NCBI GenBank assembly: GCA_015231755.1
Contig: JADGAZ010000004.1
Coordinates: 1-64,000 of the forward strand
DNA from: Magnetococcales bacterium
GTDB lineage: Bacteria; Pseudomonadota; Magnetococcia; Magnetococcales; Magnetaquicoccaceae
Direction: 5' to 3'
Length of the DNA stretch: 64,000 nt
Positions 19,401-26,201 of this stretch are shown here, one piece after another. The notes beneath the pieces are model-generated. The model saw only the letters and a list, made by a program, of their open reading frames with translations. It had not been told where the DNA came from and did no database searches. Each line of letters begins with the position of its first letter. Position 1 is the first letter of the stretch. The position numbers and the translations under genes are program-made.

Positions 19401-20033
19401 GGCATCCCGGGAGGCGGCCACATCCGCGCCGGTCAACTCCGCAATCCGCCGGACCAGCGTCTGTCCCTCCGCGCCAGCGGCCACGTCGCAGCCATAAAAC
19501 AAAATATCCCCCTCCCCGCTCAAACCCGAACCCCAGGCCCGAACCGTTTCGGCATACACCGACAGACTCTCCAGGGAGAGTTCCGCATTGCCCAAACGCA
19601 CCCTTCCATCGGAACCGTGGGTGATCAGATGCACCGCATCCACTTTTTCCAGACCCGCCAAGGTCTGGGCAATCCGGGCCACGCCATCCTCGTTGGACCC
19701 CAACACCACCACCGTGCGCTCCATGGCGGGATTTTCCAGCAACACCCGGTAATCCGCCACACCGGCATCCACAAACACCACCTCCCGCCGCCGATCCACC
19801 CCAGACGGCTCCACCGCAGGCACCAAAGCGTGCAACAGAGCCAATGTGGCGGACCCGGTGGTGGCCTCCCCATGAACCCCGCCATCCTCCCAGACCCGCA
19901 GCGCATCCCCCACGCCGGCGGCATCCAGCAACAACCGCTCCTCCAAAGCCAGCATCACGGGAAAAATCGGCGCGCCAGGCCATTTCGAAGACCGGAAGCC
20001 AAAATGGGAGTCACATTTTTGGTCAGTGTCCAT
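13431..20033 (-). CDS. Giant surface-type repeat protein with C-terminal caspase-like C14 domain
   Basis: The 2200-residue protein reads, in order: a LEERLLLDAAG motif at 30-40 (LEPR-XLL type, seen at the start of giant secreted repeat proteins); DUF4347 at about 84-248 (HLITHGSDGRVRLG, ILFYGCDVAAG); a Ser/Thr/Gly-rich right-handed beta-helix at 250-640; three VCBS/bacterial-cadherin-like repeats at 647-984; five Ig-like repeats of about 120 residues at 985-1588; two cadherin-like repeats at 1589-1793; an acidic Pro-rich linker; and a peptidase C14 domain at about 1970-2200. The caspase His (2044, YYAGHG) and Cys (2094, SDSCFSG) are present. No classical signal peptide is visible; type I secretion is typical for LEPR-XLL proteins, but no exporter is encoded here. 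Start ATG 20033 has GAGAG upstream. Confidence 0.9.
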   Translation of the reverse strand: MDTDQKCDSHFGFRSSKWPGAPIFPVMLALEERLLLDAAGVGDALRVWEDGGVHGEATTGSATLALLHALVPAVEPSGVDRRREVVFVDAGVADYRVLLENPAMERTVVVLGSNEDGVARIAQTLAGLEKVDAVHLITHGSDGRVRLGNAELSLESLSVYAETVRAWGSGLSGEGDILFYGCDVAAGAEGQTLVRRIAELTGADVAASRDATGAARLGGNWDLEWTEGVVESALSPSVRAQAEYDGLLATYTVTNLNNTGAGSLRQAILNANATSGVTDTIQFSVTGTITLTSMLTVTDDLVIQGDTNGDQVADITVSGGGANLRGLYVNMSASTNTLTVNGVTIDNFDYVASSNTGGGAVLIGKGTLVLDYSTISNSSITPTAGFSTFGGGVYLNANGVLQVIDSTVSGNSATFGGGIRNDGGVVTITRSTFSGNSAPTGAASGTGGGIYQAVGGTLTITDSTISGNSSVGSGGGLIVIAGTVSIDNSTIADNSSALGAGIRVGGGTLTLTNTTVAANTATGAGGGLSIAAGGVVSATNTLIADNTGTTADVSGTITANYSLIENTTGATINTTTSNVTGVDPVLGSLANNGGTTKTLSLGTTSPALDRWTSTQVSSSSTTDQRGTGYTRYFNTLIDIGAYESLSPLAIDDTASATETGSAAGANGSGTLVTNDVTTGTKTVTAIRTGSVAGGGVAGTVGSALSGSYGALTVLADGSFTYVVDDANSMVNALQSGQSVSDSFNYTLSDGSLTDIATLTVTIQGANDTPLGSNDTATAIETGSSAGSNATGNLLTNDSDPESSTLSAVATTLTGTYGTLTISSSGAYVYVVDDANSTVNALQSSQSVSDAFTYTLSDGSLTSTATLTVTIQGANDTPLGSNDTATAIETGSSAGSSATGNLLTNDSDPESATLSAVATTLTGSYGTLTISSSGAYVYVVNDANPTVNALQSGQSLSEAFIYTLSDGSLSTAATLMVTIDGADDLPVASGLTTPEGFIEDGAAFLLAPIVIQDPDSAAVTVTLSLSQGGAGTLSAGQSGGVSATFDGLVWRASGALADVNALLTETFFSPAADWDQDLTITATVTDGVTPMVTGVKRVGVTAVNDAPTAIHLFGQERILEDVSRHDLIDLVITDVDSASVGVTLTLADGAAGVLTTSTSQGVTSTFDGRTWSALGPVADVNALLAAVAFIPSRDWDQDFVIAIAIDDGQAPTLTGFRNVVMTAVNDPPTATNLNAPERFIEDASPFDLTPIVVTDVDSASATVTLTLENPAAGSLSTLLDAGATLSSNGTYWRGSGELAALNALLTGVRFTPAENWDRDFTIATAVSDGQAPEITGVKPVTVIPVHDNLLVSQLSAPESVLENGPGIDLTDMVITGTDSATVIASLTLSDPGAGILSTGVVDGVASTFAGGVWQASGGIDAVNALLAAVRFTPSAGWKRDFTLITTVGDGVTPNVIGAKPISMIAVNTPPTATHLDTAESMVEDDPFLALDSIVITDDSPRVTTTLTLSEGAAGRLLFRTQTGVDLTGDGTAWTLAGSPDQVNAMLAGLTFMPALDHDRDFTLTVVVSDGVADPLVGVKRIQVTPGNDPPRDLTLSSASIVENTDTTQGVLIGVLSAIEVDTGDRVVYSLVDGADSAVFRLGGADSGQLYMVGERLDFESRDRYSVTVRATDLQGAHGEETFAIVVTDQNEAPVSLTLLPEILRENTSSVNGLIAGRLSAVDVDAGDGLVFSVAGGVDAHLFAIGGPNRDQLLLFDGVLDYERRSAYEVTVRVTDLAGAYREARWIVPVINVNEQVEGTTALEWSPPVVVAEGPMAVTGGGSPEGMPAVVVGEPGPLFLDPAPWESGSGSGDRVPEGSERVPTDPGAVIQGYLESPDSLTQAVGDVLDRVAHGEPVQQADLIDLLEQGGADRERMMQVLRDFIQIQKEARTELYAGAVSELAQRDRENPFETGTDSAEGRDDSWFPPLTGERIALLIGVNRYQEPIPALYTPVNDVNVIAALLRARGYQAIVMPDATHDRVVEAFRAVGSKIKPHQDLLIYYAGHGYLQPETGNGYWLLSDASAGSASQWISTRHLSDFLAKVKARHTMVISDSCFSGTLTREFTFTSESAGLTREQIQAKRSVMMMSSGGEEPVMDGGGDGHSVFASRLIEQLKGMGSGQTGFDLFLKVRRSVVERSPQTPQYGAMLSAGHEPGGDYYFQ
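17097..17732 (-). repeat. Two near-identical VCBS-type repeat units in tandem
   Basis: Two consecutive 318-base units (17415-17732 and 17097-17414) encode 106-residue repeats that differ at only about 15-20 positions, both starting PLGSNDTATAIETGSSAGS. DNA similarity is also high across the units. The neighbouring units on both sides are much more diverged, so this pair probably arose by recent duplication. Confidence 0.85.
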
Positions 20034-20071
20034 TGTTTTTACATCTCTCGGTTGGTTCCATAACCATTTAT

Positions 20072-20091
20072 TGAATCAACCTATTGATTCA
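20072..20091. promoter_or_regulatory. 8-bp inverted repeat, candidate operator
   Basis: TGAATCAAcctaTTGATTCA is a perfect 8+8 inverted repeat with a 4-base spacer in the 178-base AT-rich region between two divergent genes. It lies 16 bases upstream of the sigma-54-like promoter for the rightward gene and about 40-60 bases before the giant gene start. It could bind a dimeric regulator of either gene. Binding protein unknown. Confidence 0.4.
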
Positions 20092-20106
20092 TATAACATC
20101 ACATGA

Positions 20107-20123
20107 TTGGCACCCAGTCTGCA
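20107..20123 (+). promoter_or_regulatory. Sigma-54 (RpoN) type -24/-12 promoter
   Basis: TTGGCACCCAGTCTGCA matches the consensus YTGGCACGNNNNTTGCW at all but two positions. The invariant GG (20109-20110) and GC (20121-20122) are separated by exactly ten bases. It points at the exported-protein gene starting at 20212, giving a leader of about 80 bases. Sigma-54 promoters need an enhancer-binding ATPase; none is encoded in the window. Confidence 0.65.
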
Positions 20124-20211
20124 CACTGTAATAACAACCAAGAAACGGACCACATTTCAACACCGTGACGGTCCATTTCAAATCAGGCTTCACACAAAGA
20201 AGGAGATTACC

Positions 20212-20907
20212 ATGAAACGCATCGCTTTCTGGAGCCGACTGGGGATGGTGATGGGCATATTGGCCAGCGGATCGCTGCTGGCCAGTGAACTCGTGGTGTA
20301 CAAGGCCGAAGGGATCCAACTGACCCCTGGCCAGACCATCAACACCACGCAACCCCTGACCCTGACCGCCGGACAGCGGGTGACTTTACTCTCTTCCAAC
20401 GGGACCGCCATCAATCTGGAAGGTCCTTTTCAAGGTCTGCCTATATCCAAGACTCAGGCCAGTACGGATACCGGAGTGGTCAACACCTTGAAAATGCTCG
20501 TATCCGCCCCAAAGACCCGTTCGGGGGGTCTGGGGACCACCCGGGCCATTCCTCAAATTCTGGATGTGACCCGCAGTGGTCATTACTGCCTGAACGAGGG
20601 GCAACCGTTGGTGTTCTGGCGTCCATCCAGTCAGGAGAATGCCCTCATCACCGTGCGACTGGGCCAACAACAATGGAAAGCCCACTCCCAATGGCCGGCG
20701 GGCACCAACCAGCTCACACCGCCCCCCACCATGCCCATAAGCGATGGGGCGGTCTATCGACTGGAGTTGGATGGTCAACCCAGCACGACCACGCTGCATC
20801 TGATTCCGTCCAACCTGACCACCCCCAAGGAGCGAACCGCCTGGATGACCGCCAAGGGATGCGATGCCCAATTGGCCTCCCTGAACCACCTCCAGGCCAC
20901 GCAATGA
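20212..20907 (+). CDS. Exported protein of unknown function behind a sigma-54 promoter
   Basis: The ATG at 20212 follows AAGGAGA at ideal spacing, giving 231 residues. Residues 1-25 form a signal peptide (MKRIAFWSRLGMVMGILASG, cleavage near LLAS). The mature part contains LTPGQTINTTQPLTLTAGQRVTLL, beta-rich and somewhat FecR-like, and a second half with GHYCLNEGQPLVFWRP and RLELDG. No family is recognised. It is transcribed divergently from the giant caspase-tailed protein and followed by a response-regulator gene. A periplasmic or surface role beside the giant protein is a guess from position. Confidence 0.8.
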   Translation: MKRIAFWSRLGMVMGILASGSLLASELVVYKAEGIQLTPGQTINTTQPLTLTAGQRVTLLSSNGTAINLEGPFQGLPISKTQASTDTGVVNTLKMLVSAPKTRSGGLGTTRAIPQILDVTRSGHYCLNEGQPLVFWRPSSQENALITVRLGQQQWKAHSQWPAGTNQLTPPPTMPISDGAVYRLELDGQPSTTTLHLIPSNLTTPKERTAWMTAKGCDAQLASLNHLQATQ

Positions 20908-21004
20908 CATTTCCATTCGGCCCGTGGTGTTGTATCCTGTGATCTGAATCCAAAAAGATGCAGCACCACTTGGGCCAAGGTCTATCGCGGGGGTGAAGGG
21001 CAAC

Positions 21005-21808
21005 ATGAAAATTCTGATCGTCGATGATGATCCCGGACAACGGGAGAAACTGACCACCATTCTCTCCCCCCTGGGTTCCTGCGACCAGGCCGGAGACGGC
21101 GAAGCGGCACTGGCCCTCTTCGAGGCGGCACTGGAGGAGAAAGCCCCCTACCATGTGGTGTGCATGGATATCGAAATGCCTCGCCTGGATGGCCATCAAG
21201 CCCTTTACGCCATCCGCGACATGGAAAAAAACTGGGCGGTTCCGGGCAAAGGCCAGACCATCGCCATCATGATCACCGCCCGCAACACCGCCGACGACAT
21301 TCTGGACGCCTTCCACGGCACCTGTCAGGGATACGTCAACAAGCCGGTGGATGGGGAATACCTGATCCACCGCATCCGGGAACACCTGCCCAAACGGCTG
21401 GAAGCCACCTGGGACAACATCCCCCGACGGGTTCCCCCGGGTCACAGCACCTCCCGCAAGCTGGTGCCCGAGGATCCGGAAAAACTGGCTCCGCAAATGA
21501 TCAATCTGGTCAAACGCTTCGCGAAGAAATGGCCCGACCGTCCCATCGTGGCCACCCCCATCCTGGAAGAAAAAAAACAGCTTGCCAACGACTTCACCCG
21601 TCAACTGGACCTGGCCTTGAACCAGGCCATCGCGGAAATCGGTCTGGACGAGGCCGGCGGGGAGAGCTTGAGGTTAAACGGGGTGTATGATTTCGTCTCT
21701 GGCGGGGTGGTGCTGAAGCTGACCCTTCTCGAAGGACAAAACCGCCTGCTCGATGGGGTGCGGGTGCCCTTGCGGGCGCTGTGGGTCAAGGTGCCCGCGG
21801 GGGGCTGA
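21005..21808 (+). CDS. Response regulator with unrecognised C-terminal domain
   Basis: Residues 1-130 form a CheY-like receiver: acidic DDD at 7-9, phosphoacceptor Asp55 in VCMDIEMP, TA in MITARN, and Lys in YVNKPVD. The remaining 135 residues (from about KLVPEDPEKLAPQMINLVKRFAKKWPD, with DFTRQLDLALNQAI and NGVYDFVSGGVVLKL) match no output domain I know; there is no DNA-binding, GGDEF or EAL motif. Start ATG 21005 has GAAGGG four bases before; an upstream GTG at 20993 would bury it. A partner could be the CHASE2 hybrid kinase convergent at 22.6-25.5 kb. Confidence 0.85.
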   Translation: MKILIVDDDPGQREKLTTILSPLGSCDQAGDGEAALALFEAALEEKAPYHVVCMDIEMPRLDGHQALYAIRDMEKNWAVPGKGQTIAIMITARNTADDILDAFHGTCQGYVNKPVDGEYLIHRIREHLPKRLEATWDNIPRRVPPGHSTSRKLVPEDPEKLAPQMINLVKRFAKKWPDRPIVATPILEEKKQLANDFTRQLDLALNQAIAEIGLDEAGGESLRLNGVYDFVSGGVVLKLTLLEGQNRLLDGVRVPLRALWVKVPAGG

Positions 21809-21822
21809 ACACACACAATTCT

Positions 21823-22590
21823 CTAAATCGCTCCCCGCCATCCGGACCACAGCAGTCCCAGATACTCATGGACCGCCGCGTGGACCGCTTCCAACTGGCG
21901 GGGCGCGATTCCGTTCCACAACGCCAGCCAATCGGATCCGAACGCCTTGGCCCGGTGGTCGGTGGGGGCGGGAATCGGCGCCATGCCCCGCTTGCGGAAC
22001 AGGGCCATGGAGCGCGGCAGATGGACCGCCGAGGTGACCAGCACAAACGGCTCGTTGCCCACCAGATCCTGGATCAAACGGGCCTGATTCTCGGTATCCC
22101 GGGCCACCTCTTCCAATACAATCCGCTCCCCGGGCACCCCCAATCCCAAGGCGACCTGCCCCATGATCCGGGCCTCGGTGAACGCCGCCCTCACCCCGCC
22201 GCCGGACAATACCAGACGACTGCCCGGATGCAGCCGCGCAATGCGGATCCCCTCCACCAGTCGCGTCAGACTTTCGGTGGAAAGCTGGCTGGTCACCGGC
22301 AAGGCGGGATCATCCACCGCTCCGCCCCCCAGCACCACCACATGGGACACCACCCGCTCCGGATAGGCCACATACGCCCCATACCGTCCTTCCAGAGGTC
22401 GCACCAGGGCATCGGCCACCGGCTTGAAACTGAGCAGCGTCAATCCAAGCAACACGCCGCTCACCAGCCAACGTCCCCAATCCCGCCTCCGGCCCCCCCA
22501 CCACAGCAACAACACCCCCACCACGCCTGCCAGCAGCAACGCGGGCAACGGCATCACCAGAAAACCGACGATCTTCTTGAGAACGAACAG
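21823..22590 (-). CDS. YdcF/ElyC-family (DUF218) membrane-anchored protein
   Basis: Two N-terminal membrane helices (residues about 8-28 and 36-55) precede a DUF218 domain with VVVLGGGAVDDP, GSRLVLSGGG and FVLVTSAVHLPRSMALFRKRG, the ElyC/SanA/YdcF signature. E. coli ElyC affects peptidoglycan and envelope integrity. The likely start is unusual: CTG at 22590, two bases past the kinase stop codon, has GGAGGT six bases upstream inside the kinase gene and gives the family's normal N-terminus. The first ATG (22554) has no such site and trims the first helix. The gene is coupled to the upstream hybrid kinase. Confidence 0.88.
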   Translation of the reverse strand: MFVLKKIVGFLVMPLPALLLAGVVGVLLLWWGGRRRDWGRWLVSGVLLGLTLLSFKPVADALVRPLEGRYGAYVAYPERVVSHVVVLGGGAVDDPALPVTSQLSTESLTRLVEGIRIARLHPGSRLVLSGGGVRAAFTEARIMGQVALGLGVPGERIVLEEVARDTENQARLIQDLVGNEPFVLVTSAVHLPRSMALFRKRGMAPIPAPTDHRAKAFGSDWLALWNGIAPRQLEAVHAAVHEYLGLLWSGWRGAI

Positions 22591-22591
22591 C

Positions 22592-25513
22592 TCACACCTC
22601 CAGGCCCAGTTGCCGGGCAATCCCCAACACCGTATCCCGCCCGCTGTCGAAATCGAACTCCTCCAACTGCTCCGCCAAGGCACGGGTCTCTTCGACCGCC
22701 ACCAGACCATCCGCCGCCGCGATCAAGGAAGGCAACACCCCACGGGCCGCCTCCAGATCCCCATCATCGATGGCGGCCAACATCCGCTCCACCACCACGC
22801 CGCTCTCCTCCCGCGCCAAACGACGACAAGACTCCACCACCACCCCCATGGCCGTCTCCACCGCGGCCACCAGCGGCAATCCCTCCTCCCCGTTGCGCAA
22901 GGCGGTATCCAACACCTTGGCCGCCTCGGCCAACTCCACAGCCGCCAGATTGCCCGCTCCCCCTTTCAAGGCGTGGGCGATCCCCTTGGCCGTGGCCGCG
23001 TCCCCCCCGGTCAACGCCTCCCGGATGCGGGCACCGTCGTCGGCCCTGGTCATGGCAAAACGGATCAAGGCGCGACGATACGCCTCCCAATCCCCCCAGG
23101 CCTCCAAAGCCGCCCCCACATCCACCCCGGCCACCTCCGGCAAGACCACAGGAGTCTCGGGAACGCTCTTTGCCATGATGTCTACCGTCTGCGCTTCCCC
23201 CTGGGACTCCCCGGGCAAAGGCTCCCCCGCCCCCTCGGGCACCACACGGGCGATCACCGCGAACAAGGCGTTAAAATCGATGGGCTTGGTCACATACTCG
23301 TCCATGCCCGACTCCAGACACCGCTCCCGATCTCCCTTCATGGCATTGGCGGTCATGGCCACGATGGGCACCCGCCCGCCATTGCTGGCCTTTTCCCGGG
23401 CCCGGATCCCCATGGCCGCGTCAAAACCGTTCAAACGGGGCATCTGCACATCCATCAACACCAGATCGAAACGGCCCGGCGCGAACATCTCCACCGCCTC
23501 GGCCCCATCCCGGGCCACCGTCACCCGATGCCCCGGACGGGTCAAGCGGATCATCACCAGTTCGATGTTGGCCTCCACATCCTCCGCCAACAAAATCGAC
23601 AACGAACGCCTGGAACCCGACGAGGTGGTCGCCAGACCCATGGGGGCCAAACGGCATTCCGTCACCCCGCGGGCTTCGGGCAGACGAATCCGGAAGTGAA
23701 ACACACTCCCCTTGCCCACTTCGCTGGTTACCCAGATGCGCCCATCCATGCGTTCGACGATCTTTTGACAAATGGTCAATCCCAGACCGGTCCCGCCGTG
23801 ACTGCGGGTGGTGGAGCCATCCGCCTGGGTGAAACTCTCGAAAATGGCATCCAACCGGTTGGCCGGAATGCCGATGCCGGTATCCACCACGGTGAAATAC
23901 AAAAAATCCTCATCCCGCCCATCCCGGCTCACCCCCACGGTCACGCTGCCATGCTCGGTAAACTTGATGGCATTGCCCGCCAAATTGACGATCACCTGTC
24001 GCAGCCGGGCCGGATCCCCGGTGAAACAAGGCCCCAACGCCTCATCCACCGCCAACTCCAGGGAGAGTCCCTTCATGCGGGCCACGGCGATCAGGGTCTC
24101 CCGGGCGTCGGAAAGCATCTGGCGCAGATCGAACACCACCTGCTCCAGGGTCATCTTGCCGGCTTCCATCTTGGAGAAATCCAGGATATCGTTCAACAAG
24201 CCCAGCAACGCCTTGGCCGAGCGCATCACCGTGGCGAGCAATTTCTGCTGTTCTTCGGACAAAGGGGTTTCCAGCAGCAGTTCGGTCATACCGATGACGG
24301 CATTCATGGGGGTGCGGATTTCGTGGCTCATGTTGGCCAGAAATTCCGACTTCATGCGGGTTTCCTCCTGGGCGCGCTGCTTGCGTCGCCGCTCCTCCCC
24401 CCCCACCTGGAGGGTGGTGAGCAGAAATCCCAGCCAGAACGCCAAAGTCGGCGTCACCAGAGGCAACAGGATGCCCAGATGGGCAAAAAACAAAAATCCC
24501 CCTCCCCAGCAGACAATGGTGCCCGCCAAGGCCAATCCCGCGTTCAGGATGAACGCGGTCTCCAATCGCGCCAACAGAATGCCGGAAGTGGTCGCCACAG
24601 CCAGAAGAATCCACCGTGCCAGGGGGGCTGCCTCGGGAAAACGTCGTCCGTCCAAAATCTGGGCCAAGGCATGGGCCAGAATCACCACCCCCGCCATGTT
24701 GCCCCCCTCATCCCCCCGGGACTGGGCCACCAGACTCAATGGGGTGCGGTGACGATCGCTCAAGGGCAGATCCCCACCGATCAACACGATGCGATTTTCC
24801 AGCCACGCATCCGGCAACACCGCGGCGATGTGGGCCGGAAAGGTCACGAACGGGGATTCTCCGGGTTTGGGAGCGCCACGCCAGGCGATGCGCGTGGTCT
24901 CGGTGGGGGGCGCAACCCCCAGACGCGCCGCCAAAGCCCCCACCGCCCCATGCATGCGATGGCCATCCGGCAGCGTCCGACCCGGATAAAGCCAACGCAC
25001 ACTGCCATCGTGGGCATCCTTGATCATGTCCGACAAACCCCGCATCTCCACGGGAAGAAAGTCGTCCAGAAAGGTCATTTGCGCCGCGCTCAAGGTGTGA
25101 CCGAAACGGTCCAGACCGTAACTGGCCACCAGCGGAATCCGCATGGCCCGCAACCGCTCCTTGAGCAACGCATCCTTGGCCGGCTCGGTGGCCTGGTCCA
25201 GCAGCACATCCAGAAACACCGCCCGGGCCTTTTTTTTCTCCAGGGTTTCCAGCAGGGTGGTCAGAAAGGCCCGATCAATGGGGGAACGATACGGAAACAT
25301 GCGCAAGGTCTCTTCCGTGATGGCCAGGACCACGATATCCGGATGCACCGGTTCCGGAGGAGAGAGGGCGGCGATGCGGAAATCATCCACCCAGTTGTCC
25401 ATGATGCGGAAAAAAGGCAGATATTCCATCACCACCACCGCCAGGGCCATGGAAATGAACGCCACAGCCCCCAGACGCATCAGTGGACGACTCCAGATCG
25501 GCGCCCCCCTCAT
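22592..25513 (-). CDS. CHASE2-domain hybrid histidine kinase with REC and Hpt
   Basis: In order: N-terminal membrane helix (12-32), periplasmic CHASE2 domain (about 35-295, with [10 protein letters not shown] and [16 protein letters not shown]-like motifs), a block of helices (300-370), HisKA with His397 in [10 protein letters not shown], HATPase with Asn514 in [12 protein letters not shown] and DTGIGIP and GGTGLGL boxes, receiver with Asp688 in [13 protein letters not shown], and Hpt with His847 in [11 protein letters not shown]. All phosphorelay residues are intact. CHASE2 senses an unknown extracellular cue. An output regulator is not fused; the receiver protein at 21005 is a nearby candidate. 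The stop codon overlaps the ribosome site of the YdcF-type gene. Confidence 0.95.
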   Translation of the reverse strand: MRGAPIWSRPLMRLGAVAFISMALAVVVMEYLPFFRIMDNWVDDFRIAALSPPEPVHPDIVVLAITEETLRMFPYRSPIDRAFLTTLLETLEKKKARAVFLDVLLDQATEPAKDALLKERLRAMRIPLVASYGLDRFGHTLSAAQMTFLDDFLPVEMRGLSDMIKDAHDGSVRWLYPGRTLPDGHRMHGAVGALAARLGVAPPTETTRIAWRGAPKPGESPFVTFPAHIAAVLPDAWLENRIVLIGGDLPLSDRHRTPLSLVAQSRGDEGGNMAGVVILAHALAQILDGRRFPEAAPLARWILLAVATTSGILLARLETAFILNAGLALAGTIVCWGGGFLFFAHLGILLPLVTPTLAFWLGFLLTTLQVGGEERRRKQRAQEETRMKSEFLANMSHEIRTPMNAVIGMTELLLETPLSEEQQKLLATVMRSAKALLGLLNDILDFSKMEAGKMTLEQVVFDLRQMLSDARETLIAVARMKGLSLELAVDEALGPCFTGDPARLRQVIVNLAGNAIKFTEHGSVTVGVSRDGRDEDFLYFTVVDTGIGIPANRLDAIFESFTQADGSTTRSHGGTGLGLTICQKIVERMDGRIWVTSEVGKGSVFHFRIRLPEARGVTECRLAPMGLATTSSGSRRSLSILLAEDVEANIELVMIRLTRPGHRVTVARDGAEAVEMFAPGRFDLVLMDVQMPRLNGFDAAMGIRAREKASNGGRVPIVAMTANAMKGDRERCLESGMDEYVTKPIDFNALFAVIARVVPEGAGEPLPGESQGEAQTVDIMAKSVPETPVVLPEVAGVDVGAALEAWGDWEAYRRALIRFAMTRADDGARIREALTGGDAATAKGIAHALKGGAGNLAAVELAEAAKVLDTALRNGEEGLPLVAAVETAMGVVVESCRRLAREESGVVVERMLAAIDDGDLEAARGVLPSLIAAADGLVAVEETRALAEQLEEFDFDSGRDTVLGIARQLGLEV

Positions 25514-25523
25514 CCCGATCTCC

Positions 25524-25838
25524 TCAACCCCACCAGATCATGTCCGGTTTAAGACGGGGTTCAAAGGCGATGGTGGCCTGTCCCCCGGTCTGATTCTGTT
25601 GTTCCCGTCGGATTTCCGCGGCCTCCAGAAGGTGCTGACGGGCCAGAAATTCGGCGATTTCCAACACCCAGACGGACTGTTTCGGTTTCAGGGGTGGACC
25701 GAGCCGCTGGGTGACCACCCGCGTCACCAGATCCACCTCCGCCTCCACCCCATGGCCTAACGTCATGCTCACCGCCACCGGCACCGCCCCGTCCAGACGC
25801 ACCTCGTGACGGGTCACCCCCCCGAAACCCCGGCTCAT
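25524..25838 (-). CDS. Hypothetical protein (104 aa) between yhbY and the CHASE2 kinase
   Basis: The ATG at 25838 overlaps the yhbY stop (ATGA), and the stop lies 10 bases before the kinase start, so it is embedded in an operon and very likely real. The sequence has beta-strand-like stretches ([23 protein letters not shown]) and a helix ([23 protein letters not shown]), with no signal peptide or membrane segment. No family recognised. Confidence 0.65.
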   Translation of the reverse strand: MSRGFGGVTRHEVRLDGAVPVAVSMTLGHGVEAEVDLVTRVVTQRLGPPLKPKQSVWVLEIAEFLARQHLLEAAEIRREQQNQTGGQATIAFEPRLKPDMIWWG

Positions 25839-26164
25839 GGGCGTTGCGGCAACACGATGAGCCGCTTGGCGATCTCGGCGCGGGGACGGTAAAAAATGGC
25901 CACATGACCGATCATTCCGGCCAGGGCGCTGCCGGTCTCCCGGGCGATCACCTCGGAGAGGTTTGCTTTTTCCTCTTTGTGATCGTTGAACTTGATCTTG
26001 ATGAGTTCATGATCCTCCAGGGCGCGATCCACCTCCCGCAGCAACGTCTCCCCCAGACCATCCCGACCCACCCAGACCACGGGTTGCAGGGCATGGGCCT
26101 GGCCACGCAGAAACTTGCGTTGGAATCCGCTCAAGGGGGCGGAACCTGGGTTGTTCATTTCCAT
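25835..26164 (-). CDS. yhbY: Ribosome assembly RNA-binding protein YhbY (CRM domain)
   Basis: The 109-residue product has the CRS1-YhbY (CRM) fold: LSGFQRKFLRGQAHALQPVVWVGRDGL, the family's GxxG-type loop region, then DHELIKIKFNDHKEEK and ARETGSALAGMIGHVAIFYRP. YhbY associates with pre-50S particles. Length is normal. It is first in a leftward run with the 104-residue protein, the CHASE2 kinase and the YdcF-type protein, an unusual neighbourhood for a ribosome factor. Confidence 0.93.
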   Translation of the reverse strand: MEMNNPGSAPLSGFQRKFLRGQAHALQPVVWVGRDGLGETLLREVDRALEDHELIKIKFNDHKEEKANLSEVIARETGSALAGMIGHVAIFYRPRAEIAKRLIVLPQRP

Positions 26165-26201
26165 GATTGAATGATTTCCTCACTAAAAAAAATCGGCATG
26201 A

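Noticed and set aside
22424-25552. A plus-strand open frame of more than 1000 codons opposite the CHASE2 kinase, and similar long antisense frames at 4390-6606, 13461-14945 and 44097-46328
   Set aside because: They are antisense shadows caused by high GC and third-position bias. Their translations are Gly/His/Arg/Pro-rich with no family resemblance and no ribosome sites, while the minus-strand genes have complete motifs.
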